Assembly: GCA_944391355.1 (NCBI GenBank)
Contig: CALXTG010000015.1
Span: 1 to 9,521, forward strand
Direction of reading: 5' to 3'
DNA length: 9,521 nucleotides
DNA from: an uncultured Alphaproteobacteria bacterium
Lineage (GTDB): Bacteria > Pseudomonadota > Alphaproteobacteria > RF32 > CAG-239
Shown here: one piece after another, positions 1-6,239 of the stretch
Position numbering within the stretch: the stretch's first letter is position 1
Layout: each line of letters begins with the position of its first letter
Position numbers and translations under genes: made by a program
Notes under the pieces: model-generated
The model's input: only the letters and a program-made list of their open reading frames with translations
The model's database searches: none
What the model was told of the DNA's origin: nothing

Positions 1-628
1 ATGCAATTCTTTTAAATGCTTTTTCAAAGCGGAAAGTTTCGTGTGGATTAGTCCAATATCCATTATTAAATTTTTCTTTTGTTGTATAATTTTTTTCAAA
101 GTAGACCTTATAATTTTTATCAATTAACTTGAATTCAATTTCAATGTTATTATGGGTTCTGCCAACGGGAGCTCCTAAAAGCCATAGTAAATCTCCAGGT
201 AAGGATAAACCGTAAAAAGTCCATGTTTGCATAATTTGACTTTTTTTCAAGGTTCCAGTTAAAATTAAATCAGCATCGTTAGTTCTGTCTGAAAAGTAAT
301 TTTCTTTGAATAAAGACGCATTATAGATTTCCTCAGAAATTGCTTTTGGAAAATCTTCAATGGGTTTGAATTTTAAGAAGGGAGAGGATTCTGGAATATT
401 AAACTCCTTCACAGTGCTGTAAGGAACAAAAGGAATCATGGCTAATAAGGCACTAGCTTTAGTTCCATTTTTGTTTATACGTTCGTCACGTAGGGGTGTA
501 ACAACTAGAGTTAAATTTGAATCCGGTTTCTTATATATTTTTGGTTCAGAGGTATATTTCCAGCTTTCAATTGATGCATAGCCGGATAAAAGTGTTAAAA
601 ATACGAAAAGAGTTAATATTTTTTTCAT
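1..628 (-). CDS. Exported lipoprotein-like protein, 3' end outside window
   Basis: An open frame runs leftward from ATG at 628-626 to the window edge with no stop, giving 209 codons. An SD-like AGGGA lies about 9 nt upstream. The N-terminus (MKKILTLFVFLTLLSGYAS) is a typical export signal. It ends in L-S-G-Y where a lipobox would read L-S-G-C, so either it is cleaved by signal peptidase I after A18 or it is a lipoprotein that lost its cysteine. Mature features include a PLRDER motif (residues 45-50), an IPFVPY segment (65-70), DADLILTGTLK (118-128) and a hydrophobic GDLLWLLGAPVG (145-156). This pattern resembles small envelope lipoproteins of unknown function that I recall from proteobacteria. 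Codon use is markedly AT-rich (TTA leucines, AGA arginines), unlike the genes to the right, suggesting separate origin. It starts only 27 nt past the terminator of the small RNA, so it may depend on read-through. Gene reality is likely; function is unknown. Confidence 0.82.
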   Translation of the reverse strand, partial: MKKILTLFVFLTLLSGYASIESWKYTSEPKIYKKPDSNLTLVVTPLRDERINKNGTKASALLAMIPFVPYSTVKEFNIPESSPFLKFKPIEDFPKAISEEIYNASLFKENYFSDRTNDADLILTGTLKKSQIMQTWTFYGLSLPGDLLWLLGAPVGRTHNNIEIEFKLIDKNYKVYFEKNYTTKEKFNNGYWTNPHETFRFEKAFKRIA

Positions 629-654
629 AGATAAAGTTCCCTGTTTTGTTTAGT

Positions 655-682
655 AAAAAAGTCGCCCGATAAAAAAGGCGAC
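655..682 (-). terminator. Intrinsic terminator of the small RNA
   Basis: Read on the minus strand, a perfect 6-bp stem GTCGCC/GGCGAC encloses a 10-nt loop and is followed directly by six T residues (660-655). It ends the structured RNA transcribed from about 843 and lies just before the start codon of the leftmost gene. Confidence 0.8.
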
Positions 683-843
683 TGGAAGTTGGAAACTATA
701 CCTAGATAGTGCGACATATTGACTGAAACAGCGTATTTTGCCGCCTTCCAGTCATTTTATGACTTTCAGGCGTGCAAAATTTCGTCTTTACACATTGACG
801 CTAGGTAAGAGGTTTCCACACCCCAGACAGACTTATTTTGCCT
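655..843 (-). ncRNA. Structured small RNA, 6S-like candidate
   Basis: Minus-strand transcript of about 189 nt bounded by a sigma70-type promoter and an intrinsic terminator, with no ORF. It folds by eye into a long rod. The outer arms pair CTGG (826-823) with CCAG (685-682), GGAAAC (817-812) with GTTTCC (696-691), and TACCTAG (807-801) with CTAGGTA (705-699). A large central bubble follows, in which the 5' strand can form a small CGTC/GACG hairpin. The apical part pairs ATTTTGC with GCAAAAT (780-774 with 741-735), then CGCCT with AGGCG, then AGTCAT with ATGACT around a 3-nt loop. Length, closing stem, central bubble and apical stem are the hallmarks of 6S RNA, the RNA polymerase holoenzyme-binding regulator, and a GGTGT near the 5' end recalls its conserved 5' region. 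The fold and transcription signals are seen; the 6S identity is inference. An unrelated regulatory RNA remains possible. Confidence 0.6.
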
Positions 844-848
844 ATCCG

Positions 849-877
849 ATTCTGATGGTACAAACAAAAAAAGTCAA
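849..877 (-). promoter_or_regulatory. Sigma70-type promoter of the small RNA
   Basis: On the minus strand TTGACT (877-872) is followed by a 17-bp spacer and CAGAAT (854-849). This is 5/6 and 4/6 matches to consensus at ideal spacing. Transcription should begin near 843-845, just before the folded region. Confidence 0.6.
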
Positions 878-1015
878 AGTAAAGGATAAATATTTTTGAA
901 TGCTTTATATTTAAATCAGTTGCATTTATGCCTGAGAAAATGGAACTTTTTATGGATCTTAAGATTACATAATGTCTCAGAGGCTAAGGTGAGTTTTGAG
1001 GGCAGTTGAAAGAGG

Positions 1016-1291
1016 TTATTTTTTCTTGCCGTCATCTAGGATTTCATATTCGGCGTCGATAATCTCTCCTCCGGAAGCGGGGGTTTTGCGGACATGGATA
1101 TCAATTTTTTTGCGTTTTGCGCTCTGCTGCTGTTTAAATATTGTCCCAAGAATATTTATGCCGGCAGTAAAAAAGATAATTATCAGGATTATCGGCAGCA
1201 GCAGAAATACCAGATAAAAAGAGATAAAAGATAAAATGATTCCGGCGGCAATCGTGCCGATTCCCAGCAAAAAAACGCTTAATCTGTTCAT
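1016..1291 (-). CDS. Small two-helix membrane protein, unknown function
   Basis: A 91-residue protein. Residues 5-51 are almost continuously hydrophobic and fit two membrane helices (about 6-27 and 29-50). A short basic segment follows (QQQSAKRKK, 54-62), then a soluble tail ending in an acidic IIDAEYEILDD (77-87) and a lysine cap. The positive charges after helix 2 suggest that the tail is cytoplasmic. ATG at 1291 is preceded by an AAAGG at SD distance, and a promoter-like TTGCAT-18-TATATT lies upstream. It is divergent from the PcfJ-like gene. I do not recognise a named family. The overlapping plus-strand frames look like shadows: this frame alone has a coherent protein-like composition. 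No terminator was found downstream. Confidence 0.65.
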   Translation of the reverse strand: MNRLSVFLLGIGTIAAGIILSFISFYLVFLLLPIILIIIFFTAGINILGTIFKQQQSAKRKKIDIHVRKTPASGGEIIDAEYEILDDGKKK

Positions 1292-1316
1292 TATGAGCCT
1301 TTCAGTTGTTTCTGTT

Positions 1317-1346
1317 AATATAGGAGCATCGGTGAGAAAAATGCAA
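1317..1346 (-). promoter_or_regulatory. Possible promoter of the small membrane protein gene
   Basis: On the minus strand TTGCAT (1346-1341), an 18-bp spacer and TATATT (1322-1317) sit about 25 bp before the start codon. The -10 matches consensus at 5 of 6 positions; the -35 is weak. Confidence 0.4.
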
Positions 1347-1397
1347 GCAGTCTGTCGGTTTTATATACGGGACAAAATTTTAAATGTTAACGAAAAA

Positions 1398-1428
1398 TTG
1401 ACAGAATCGAGAGTAAGCTCTTCATATT
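1398..1428 (+). promoter_or_regulatory. Possible promoter of the PcfJ-like gene
   Basis: A perfect -35 hexamer TTGACA (1398-1403) is followed, at a long 19-bp spacing, by CATATT (1423-1428). The -10 element is uncertain. It is the best candidate within the 170 bp before the gene. Confidence 0.3.
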
Positions 1429-1461
1429 AAATAAAAATGATTCGTCGCAGGGTATGCCGAA

Positions 1462-2820
1462 ATGACAGTAAATCTGGTTAATGAACAAGAATTGAACAAG
1501 TTTTTGACTGATTATATCAGCGAGTATAATCCGGAAGTAAAAGTTTCGCCGCTGATGATGCTTTCCCGTAAATTTATTGCCGATAACGCGGATGATTTGG
1601 CTAAAGCGATCAGCGCTCAATGGCTGAAAAGCAAGTTTCGCGATTATCTGTCCGAAGAAGAAGCTCAGCCTTATCTGGAACCGGTAACGACTTTTGACGA
1701 GGCTTCTCCGGAGTGGCTGAAAAAAGCCGTGACAGAGGGACGTCCGGTGGTTCGGTTTTGTCCTGACAAAGTAACGGTAAAGAAAATCGGTGAATTACGG
1801 CTGATTAACCGTTTTGTGGTCATGGCCGCCAAAGATTATATTCGGTCGCGTTTGAAAAATAAGGATTCGAATATTCGCCTTGATTATCTGAAGAGACACG
1901 GGGCGTTCGAATCGATTCAGAAAGTGTGGGGAGCGTTTGTCCGGGTAAAAAAAGAACGGGAATTTGCCAAAGGGATTGACGTGGTTGTTGAATACGGCGA
2001 CGGTTTTAAGATGGCAGAGCTGCAGAGCCGGGAAGCTTTTGTGCTGGAAGGCAATGCCATGGGGCATTGCGTCGGATATGAAGATTATTTTGACCGATAT
2101 AAAAGAGGCGATATTAAGGTTTATTCATTGCGTGACGAACGTTATCGGCCTCATGCCACAATTGAAGTGGCCGGAGATACGGTTGTACAGGTTAAAGGGC
2201 GGGCAGACCAGACACTGCGCGCCGTCTATGCCGGTTATGTGCAGGATTTTGTAAAAAAACAAGGATTAAAAGTCTCTGCCGACGAACAGCCGGGTATCGG
2301 TATTTTGGAAGATAACGGCCGTTACTATAATCTGTACGATTTGCCCAAATATAAAAAGTTTAAACTGAAATCTCTGGATCTGTCTGAAAGCGGATTGAAA
2401 AAGCTTCCTGATATGAGCAATGTTTCCGTCAGCGGAACGCTGGATTTGAGCACAACCAAGATAAAAAATCTGAAAGGTTGTCCGAAGGCCGTGCAGTTAC
2501 GCCTTTTTGACTGCAATAATCTGGAAAAAGACTGTTTGAAAGATTTGCCGGAAGACGTTGAGGTGTTGGAAGATTTTAATCTGGGAATTGAGGCGCTGCA
2601 ATATCTGCCGGAAAAGACCAGTCTGCGCCGGGTCGAATTTCAAGAAGACGACTTGGCGCATGATTATGCGTGTTTTTCAAAGCTGCCGCTCCGGCTGCTG
2701 GCAGGTATGGAATTTGAAAATGTGCCGCCGCAGTTTAAAGAAGAGCATAAAAAAGCCTTGCGTTCCTATGAGGAAGTCGGGCGGCTGGCGACCTACCTCA
2801 GCGTCATGAATGCCGGGTAA
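1462..2820 (+). CDS. PcfJ-like domain protein with leucine-rich C-terminal part
   Basis: A 452-residue soluble protein. The middle carries the signature that I associate with the PcfJ-like family: GNAMGHCVG (197-205), then SLRDE (222-226), ATIEV (232-236) and VVQVKGRAD (241-249). This family is named from the PcfJ protein of the enterococcal conjugative plasmid pCF10 and is found on mobile elements and chromosomes; its biochemical role is not established as far as I know. C-terminal to it, about residues 300-395 look like irregular leucine-rich repeats (KLKSLDLSESGLKKLPD, GTLDLSTTKIKNLKG, VQLRLFDCNNLEK), a fold usually used for protein binding. The N-terminal 150 residues are charged and helical-looking, with no recognisable domain and no signal peptide. 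ATG at 1462 has an AGGG about 9 nt upstream. Codon use and GC match neighbouring core genes, so recent import is not indicated. No conjugation genes are adjacent. Confidence 0.8.
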   Translation: MTVNLVNEQELNKFLTDYISEYNPEVKVSPLMMLSRKFIADNADDLAKAISAQWLKSKFRDYLSEEEAQPYLEPVTTFDEASPEWLKKAVTEGRPVVRFCPDKVTVKKIGELRLINRFVVMAAKDYIRSRLKNKDSNIRLDYLKRHGAFESIQKVWGAFVRVKKEREFAKGIDVVVEYGDGFKMAELQSREAFVLEGNAMGHCVGYEDYFDRYKRGDIKVYSLRDERYRPHATIEVAGDTVVQVKGRADQTLRAVYAGYVQDFVKKQGLKVSADEQPGIGILEDNGRYYNLYDLPKYKKFKLKSLDLSESGLKKLPDMSNVSVSGTLDLSTTKIKNLKGCPKAVQLRLFDCNNLEKDCLKDLPEDVEVLEDFNLGIEALQYLPEKTSLRRVEFQEDDLAHDYACFSKLPLRLLAGMEFENVPPQFKEEHKKALRSYEEVGRLATYLSVMNAG

Positions 2821-2861
2821 TATATTTACGGCCGGTTTTAAACATTTTTTTTGATTAATAT

Positions 2862-2888
2862 TTGACAAAAAAATAAAATAGCGATAGT
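2862..2888 (+). promoter_or_regulatory. Possible promoter of the M16-like gene
   Basis: A perfect -35 TTGACA (2862-2867) is followed after 15 bp by GATAGT (2883-2888), a 4/6 -10. Spacing is short, so the exact -10 is uncertain. The run of A after the -35 is typical of promoter DNA. Confidence 0.4.
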
Positions 2889-2911
2889 TATTAGGCATAC
2901 AGGTAAATATT

Positions 2912-2935
2912 ATGTCTAATTTAAAAAATTATTAG
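2912..2935 (+). CDS. Possible leader mini-ORF before the M16-like gene
   Basis: A seven-codon frame (MSNLKNY, stop TAG) has an AGGT about 8 nt upstream of its ATG. It ends 2 nt before the ATG of the M16-like gene, which itself lacks an obvious SD. The arrangement would allow translational coupling by re-initiation. It is short enough to be chance. Confidence 0.3.
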   Translation: MSNLKNY

Positions 2936-2937
2936 CT

Positions 2938-4113
2938 ATGGAAAGATTATTAAACGAGATGGAGTTGAACGTTATTAATCGCAACTCCGGTGAGGTGAAC
3001 ATTATGGTAACGGTTTTTGCCGGTCATAATGTTGAGACGAAAAACAATTTGGGAATTTCCGGATTGATAGAGGCAATTCTTCTGTCCAGAGGGCAGGGAA
3101 TGGTTACGGCTTCTTACGGTGGGTTGGTAACTTCTTATTTTATTGACGCCGCCGCCGAAGTCTGGCCGCAGAGGTTGTGCTTTTTGGCCGAGCTTTTGAA
3201 ATGCCGACGGTTTACGCAGGAAGAGCTGGATTTTTGTCGAGAAGACATTATCCGCCATACGCTTGACCGTAAACCCCTTATCGGCCGGCAGATGGACTTA
3301 AGGTATAAGCACACGGCCTACGAAAACGCCGATATTAATTGGGATACCGAAGGCTATATTGCCAGTCTGCGCCGTTTTACGGTCGAGGATTTGCGGAAGT
3401 TTATGGATGAGTACTATTGTTCGGCTAATATGCAGGTACAGATATGCGCCGCAAAAAGCAAGCTGGGGAATGCGCCGGTAGAGATTGAAAAAGCTTTTGC
3501 CGGAATCCCCCGCGGAACAAGAAAAAACTACTGCCAGGATCTTTATACCGGAGGTTTTGCGTCTCTGCCCGTGCTTGACAAACAGATGGCGTATCTCGGA
3601 TTTGATTTGTCCCGTGTTGTCAGAAAAGCCGAACTCAGCGTTTTGATGACTGTTCTGCAGATGCGTTTGGAACGCTGTCTGGCCGGAAACGGGATTACGC
3701 CCGAGGTTAAGCTTACCGGCTATTACGGCCGTCGTACCCTGCGGATAGATTTGACGGCGCCGCTCGGAGCCGATATGCAGGGGGCCGTGGCGGAAGTCTG
3801 TGCCAATCTGCAACGCCTGAAAAGAGAAGAAACAGACAGTCGGCGTCTGGAATCGGCTAAAAACTGTGCTCTGACCAACAGTGTTAAAATCTTTGAGGAA
3901 GTCGGTTCCTCTTTGCGTGAGTTGGAGTGGCATATTTTGGCAAAAGGAGACGAACCGAGAAGTTTTTCGGAGATTATTATGGCTCTGAAAGATGTTTCTT
4001 CCCGAGATCTGTTGGATCTGGCCAAAGATGTTTTTACCACAACGCCGACGTTGGTGGTAAGTTGCGAACAAAAAGACCTTTCTTACGAATGTGTCTGTTC
4101 CTTGTTAAAATAA
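2938..4113 (+). CDS. M16-type peptidase homologue lacking the zinc motif
   Basis: A 391-residue protein with the layout of one M16 (insulinase/pitrilysin) half. It has an N-terminal beta strand region, GISGLIEAILLSRG (39-52) where active members read G-I-A-H-F-L-E-H, a helical region with FTQEELDFCREDI (92-104), and YYCSANMQVQI (159-169) matching the usual F-Y-x-P-x-N-M strand. A C-terminal second repeat follows from about residue 200. Both zinc-binding histidines of HxxEH are replaced (G42 and A46, E45 kept) and the downstream glutamate ligand region reads IIRHTL, so it should not be a metallopeptidase. Inactive M16 subunits commonly pair with an active partner or act structurally, but no partner gene lies in this window. 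No signal peptide. The ATG at 2938 lacks an SD; ATG 3004 has a strong GAGGTG but would delete the first strand. I keep 2938. Confidence 0.72.
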   Translation: MERLLNEMELNVINRNSGEVNIMVTVFAGHNVETKNNLGISGLIEAILLSRGQGMVTASYGGLVTSYFIDAAAEVWPQRLCFLAELLKCRRFTQEELDFCREDIIRHTLDRKPLIGRQMDLRYKHTAYENADINWDTEGYIASLRRFTVEDLRKFMDEYYCSANMQVQICAAKSKLGNAPVEIEKAFAGIPRGTRKNYCQDLYTGGFASLPVLDKQMAYLGFDLSRVVRKAELSVLMTVLQMRLERCLAGNGITPEVKLTGYYGRRTLRIDLTAPLGADMQGAVAEVCANLQRLKREETDSRRLESAKNCALTNSVKIFEEVGSSLRELEWHILAKGDEPRSFSEIIMALKDVSSRDLLDLAKDVFTTTPTLVVSCEQKDLSYECVCSLLK

Positions 4114-4114
4114 T

Positions 4115-4142
4115 AAAAAGGCTCTCAATTGAGAGCCTTTTT
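4115..4142. terminator. Bidirectional intrinsic terminator
   Basis: A perfect palindrome with core GGCTCTCAATTGAGAGCC (4120-4137) is flanked by five A on the left and five T on the right. It lies between the stop codon of the M16-like gene and the stop of the convergent DUF192 gene, so it can end transcription from both sides. Confidence 0.9.
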
Positions 4143-4143
4143 A

Positions 4144-4587
4144 TTATTTGAGAAATTGATGATGAATTTTATCTCCGATTTTTATGCCGTGTTTGCGGAC
4201 GTCTCCGCCGTTAAGTTCTAAAACGGCTTTGGAGGGGCGGGGAGAGATGATGTATTTTTCCGAGTAAGGTTCGGCATTTTCGTAAATCCAGATAATGTTT
4301 CCGGCAGAATCAACAAACAGCATATCCAGAGGGATGCGGGTGTCTTTCATCCACATGACCGCCTGCTGTTCGGCGTCTAATTTAAAAATCATACCCGAAT
4401 CGGGAGCCAGGTGATCGCGGTTCATCAGTCCGGTTTTCATTTCTTCCGGGGTTTGCGCGCTTTCTACCCGGTAAGGAACAATGCCTTTTGAGGTTTCAAT
4501 CATCAGCTCTTCCAACTGCGGAGCGGAATCCGGAGTGCAGGCCGTCAATAAAATAAATATGCCGAGAAGTTGTAAAAAATTTTTCAT
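4144..4587 (-). CDS. DUF192 family lipoprotein
   Basis: A 147-residue protein. The first 17 residues are a lipoprotein signal with lipobox L-T-A-C (C17), followed by a short linker and a complete DUF192 (COG1430) domain. Family landmarks are GLMNR (53-57), GMIF (65-68), WMKDTRIPLDMLF (79-91) and LELNGG (123-128). The family is a small beta-rich fold of unknown biochemical role, commonly exported in proteobacteria, so this protein is probably anchored facing the periplasm. Its start overlaps the stop of the upstream Panacea-like gene by 4 bp (ATGA, 4587-4584), which implies translational coupling and a two-gene operon from the promoter at 5162-5190. The operon ends at the palindromic terminator 4115-4142. 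Assignment to the family is secure; function is not known. Confidence 0.92.
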   Translation of the reverse strand: MKNFLQLLGIFILLTACTPDSAPQLEELMIETSKGIVPYRVESAQTPEEMKTGLMNRDHLAPDSGMIFKLDAEQQAVMWMKDTRIPLDMLFVDSAGNIIWIYENAEPYSEKYIISPRPSKAVLELNGGDVRKHGIKIGDKIHHQFLK

Positions 4588-5129
4588 TTTGGGGTTCCTT
4601 TGCTTGAGGTATCAAGTTTACGTGGGTTCCATTGGCTGACCATGACCGGTCCGTTTTGCGAAATCAATACTTTTTTACGGAAATTTCCTGAGGCCTTGTT
4701 ATCCAGATTGGTAAATTTTTCGATGACCTGTGAAATGTTTATAATGTTTTTGGAGCCGGCAATGCAGTGGTCTTTATAAGCAGCGCTTTTTTTTATGAGT
4801 TCTTTGAGGCGCTGCGCGGGCAGAGTGCCGTATTTGTCCCATATTCCGTTTAGGAAAACGGTGAGTTTGTCGTTGAGTTTAATCGGGGGCATAAAAGGGC
4901 GTCCCTGGGAAAAAATACGGTGCAGGGCGGGCTCGATAATCCCGTCTTCGCTGCAGAGGAACAGGCTCGGCATTAGAACTTCCTGCCGGTTCTGCAAGGC
5001 ATAGTGTACCTGGGACAAAAACAGCAGATTATGGATTTGTTCATCATCAAGGTAAATGCCGGCGTCTTCGGCTTTGTTCAAAAACCAGTAAGCAATATCA
5101 ATGGCAGAATCTGCGGCGGGTATATTCAT
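4584..5129 (-). CDS. Panacea / SocA-like (DUF4065) protein
   Basis: A 181-residue cytoplasmic protein. The N-terminal half has the layout of Panacea/DUF4065 domains: IAYWFLNKAED (12-22), QIHNLLFLSQVHYAL (31-45), which matches the family's K-L-x-Y-L-A-Q-x-x-x-L helix, and a GIIEPALHRIF segment (63-73) in the position of the usual G-P-V-x-P-x-L-Y. The C-terminal 60 residues end in a basic tail and are not recognisable. Family members include SocA of Caulobacter, a ClpXP adaptor that delivers the toxin SocB, and many antitoxins. Here there is no toxin-like partner: the only operon partner is the DUF192 lipoprotein, overlapping by 4 bp. ATG at 5129 has GGGAGA about 8 nt upstream. It may be a proteolysis adaptor or a degenerate antitoxin; the domain call is fairly sure, the role is not. 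Confidence 0.72.
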   Translation of the reverse strand: MNIPAADSAIDIAYWFLNKAEDAGIYLDDEQIHNLLFLSQVHYALQNRQEVLMPSLFLCSEDGIIEPALHRIFSQGRPFMPPIKLNDKLTVFLNGIWDKYGTLPAQRLKELIKKSAAYKDHCIAGSKNIINISQVIEKFTNLDNKASGNFRKKVLISQNGPVMVSQWNPRKLDTSSKGTPK

Positions 5130-5161
5130 TTTCGGTCTCCCTTTGTCTCCGGACTAAATAG

Positions 5162-5190
5162 AGTATAGGGCATAAATTCGAAAAATCCAA
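5162..5190 (-). promoter_or_regulatory. Promoter of the Panacea-DUF192 operon
   Basis: On the minus strand TTGGAT (5190-5185), a 17-bp spacer and TATACT (5167-5162) form a good sigma70-type promoter. Transcription would start near 5155, giving a leader of about 25 nt. Confidence 0.65.
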
Positions 5191-5245
5191 CAGCAGAATC
5201 CTTAGGGCGGGTTTTTTTGTTCATAAAAATATCGGAATATTATTT

Positions 5246-5275
5246 TTGTTCTTGTGTTATGAAGTTTATTATTAT
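5246..5275 (+). promoter_or_regulatory. Possible promoter of the OmpA-like lipoprotein gene
   Basis: TTGTTC (5246-5251), an 18-bp spacer and TATTAT (5270-5275) would start transcription about 40 nt before the ATG at 5324. A similar TTGTTC lies at 5217-5222 with TATTAT at 5238-5243 but at 15-bp spacing. The region is AT-rich, so chance matches are likely. Confidence 0.3.
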
Positions 5276-5323
5276 ATCAATGATTATGAATTAGTTAATC
5301 CGTTGATGATTGGTGTAATAAAG

Positions 5324-6109
5324 ATGATTAAGTTCTTAAGTGCCGTAAGTGTTTTGATTATGCTCAATGCCTGCAGTTCTGCGGTTTTTCCGGAAATTGT
5401 CGAAGAGGATGATACCACGCTGGAAATGGAAGATGAAAGCAGCATGGCCATCAGTGACGGGAAGGTCGAACTGAAACTTCCCGAAGAAGGTTCCTCACTG
5501 ACTTCGGATAAAGCAAATGCCGCTTATGATGAGGAAGACGAATTGCTGAAAAATGAGATGGCGCTTAAAAATGAAGAGCCGGAAAAAGTTGCGGCCGCTA
5601 AAACCAAACCGATCCTGAAAAAGTCGGTTTTGAAGGAGCTTAATGACAGCGGTGATGAAGAGGAAACGGTTTTGAGCGGCAGTGTTACGGAGGTTGCGCC
5701 GAGCGCCGATGATGTGCAGGTTCAGACTTTGGCCGCGGATTATGTGCCGAGCGTCAGCTACCGCATGGATACGTTTTATTTTGCCAATGGCAGCGCCGAG
5801 CTTGCTCCTGCCGATCGCGCGAAGATCAGAAATATTGTAAAAGAAGCCAAGGCTAAAAATGCCGAAGTGACGGTTATGGGTTTTGCTTCCAGCCGGACCC
5901 GCAATACGGATATTGTCTCGCACAAACTGGCAAATTTCAATATTTCTCTGCAGCGGGCGCAGAATGTGGCTAAAGCTTTGCAAAGAGCAGGGTTAGGCAG
6001 CCAGAACATTAAAATCGAAGCTTTGTCGGATACGGCTCCCGTTTATCTGGAAGTCATGCCCGAAGGAGAAAAGATGAATAGGAGAGCTGAGGTTTATATC
6101 AGTTATTAA
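5324..6109 (+). CDS. OmpA-domain (Pal-like) lipoprotein
   Basis: A 261-residue outer-membrane lipoprotein candidate. The lipobox L-N-A-C gives C17. A long acidic, low-complexity linker (about 22-140, rich in E and D) follows, then an OmpA/MotB-type peptidoglycan-binding domain (about 145-261). Landmarks are FYFANGSAEL (151-160), VMGFASSR (184-191), D196 and R211 in the positions of the conserved diaminopimelate-binding Asp/Arg, and NRRAEVY (252-258). It should tether the outer membrane to the cell wall. The frame stays open upstream to a TTG at 5246, but the ATG at 5324 places the signal peptide and lipobox exactly at the N-terminus, so I choose it; ATG 5306 is a weaker alternative. The linker is much longer than in classical Pal, and no tol genes are adjacent, so it is probably a Pal paralogue. 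Its stop codon lies at the edge of a long palindrome. Confidence 0.87.
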   Translation: MIKFLSAVSVLIMLNACSSAVFPEIVEEDDTTLEMEDESSMAISDGKVELKLPEEGSSLTSDKANAAYDEEDELLKNEMALKNEEPEKVAAAKTKPILKKSVLKELNDSGDEEETVLSGSVTEVAPSADDVQVQTLAADYVPSVSYRMDTFYFANGSAELAPADRAKIRNIVKEAKAKNAEVTVMGFASSRTRNTDIVSHKLANFNISLQRAQNVAKALQRAGLGSQNIKIEALSDTAPVYLEVMPEGEKMNRRAEVYISY

Positions 6110-6229
6110 AGTTCGTTTTAACGGAAGCTTAAAAGCAAAATCCGTTACTCGAAACTCACGTACCACAATGTACGCTCAAGTTTCTGCGTTACGTGTTTTA
6201 CTTTTATTCTTCTCGTTAAAACGAACTTT
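6108..6229. repeat. Long imperfect palindrome with 16-bp perfect arms
   Basis: The left arm AAAGTTCGTTTTAACG (6108-6123) and the right arm CGTTAAAACGAACTTT (6214-6229) are exact reverse complements. Inside them AAAAGcAAAA can pair with TTTTaCTTTT with one mismatch, GAAACT pairs with AGTTTC, and CGTAC pairs with GTACG around a 6-nt loop (CACAAT). The 122-bp element would form a long cruciform or RNA hairpin between the OmpA gene and recJ. The stop codon of the OmpA gene is partly in the left arm. It may be a dispersed palindromic or MITE-like element, or an RNA processing or termination structure. It has no coding capacity. Confidence 0.8.
6120..6147 (+). repeat. 28-bp direct repeat, copy 1
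   Basis: Starts AACGGAAGCTTAAAAGC and ends TCCGTTA. It is 26/28 identical to 6240-6267. Each copy is itself a small dyad (AACGGA with TCCGTT). Copy 1 overlaps the left arm of the palindrome. Confidence 0.8.
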
Positions 6230-6239
6230 GGTTTCTGAG

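Noticed and set aside
661..843. Riboswitch or leader on the plus strand
   Set aside because: Promoter and terminator signals are on the minus strand, and no plus-strand gene follows within a useful distance.
996..1430. Two plus-strand frames (996-1217 and 1236-1430)
   Set aside because: The first is antisense to the small membrane protein; the second spans its promoter region, with no SD and non-protein-like composition.
3298..4071. Minus-strand frame of 257 codons
   Set aside because: It is the antisense shadow of the M16-like gene; the plus frame has recognisable M16 landmarks and matching codon use.
5195..5218. Terminator suggested by a GGGCGGG then T-run
   Set aside because: No upstream arm pairs with the G-rich segment, so no hairpin can form.
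5495..5983. Minus-strand frame of 162 codons
   Set aside because: Antisense to the OmpA-domain lipoprotein, whose domain motifs make the plus strand certain.
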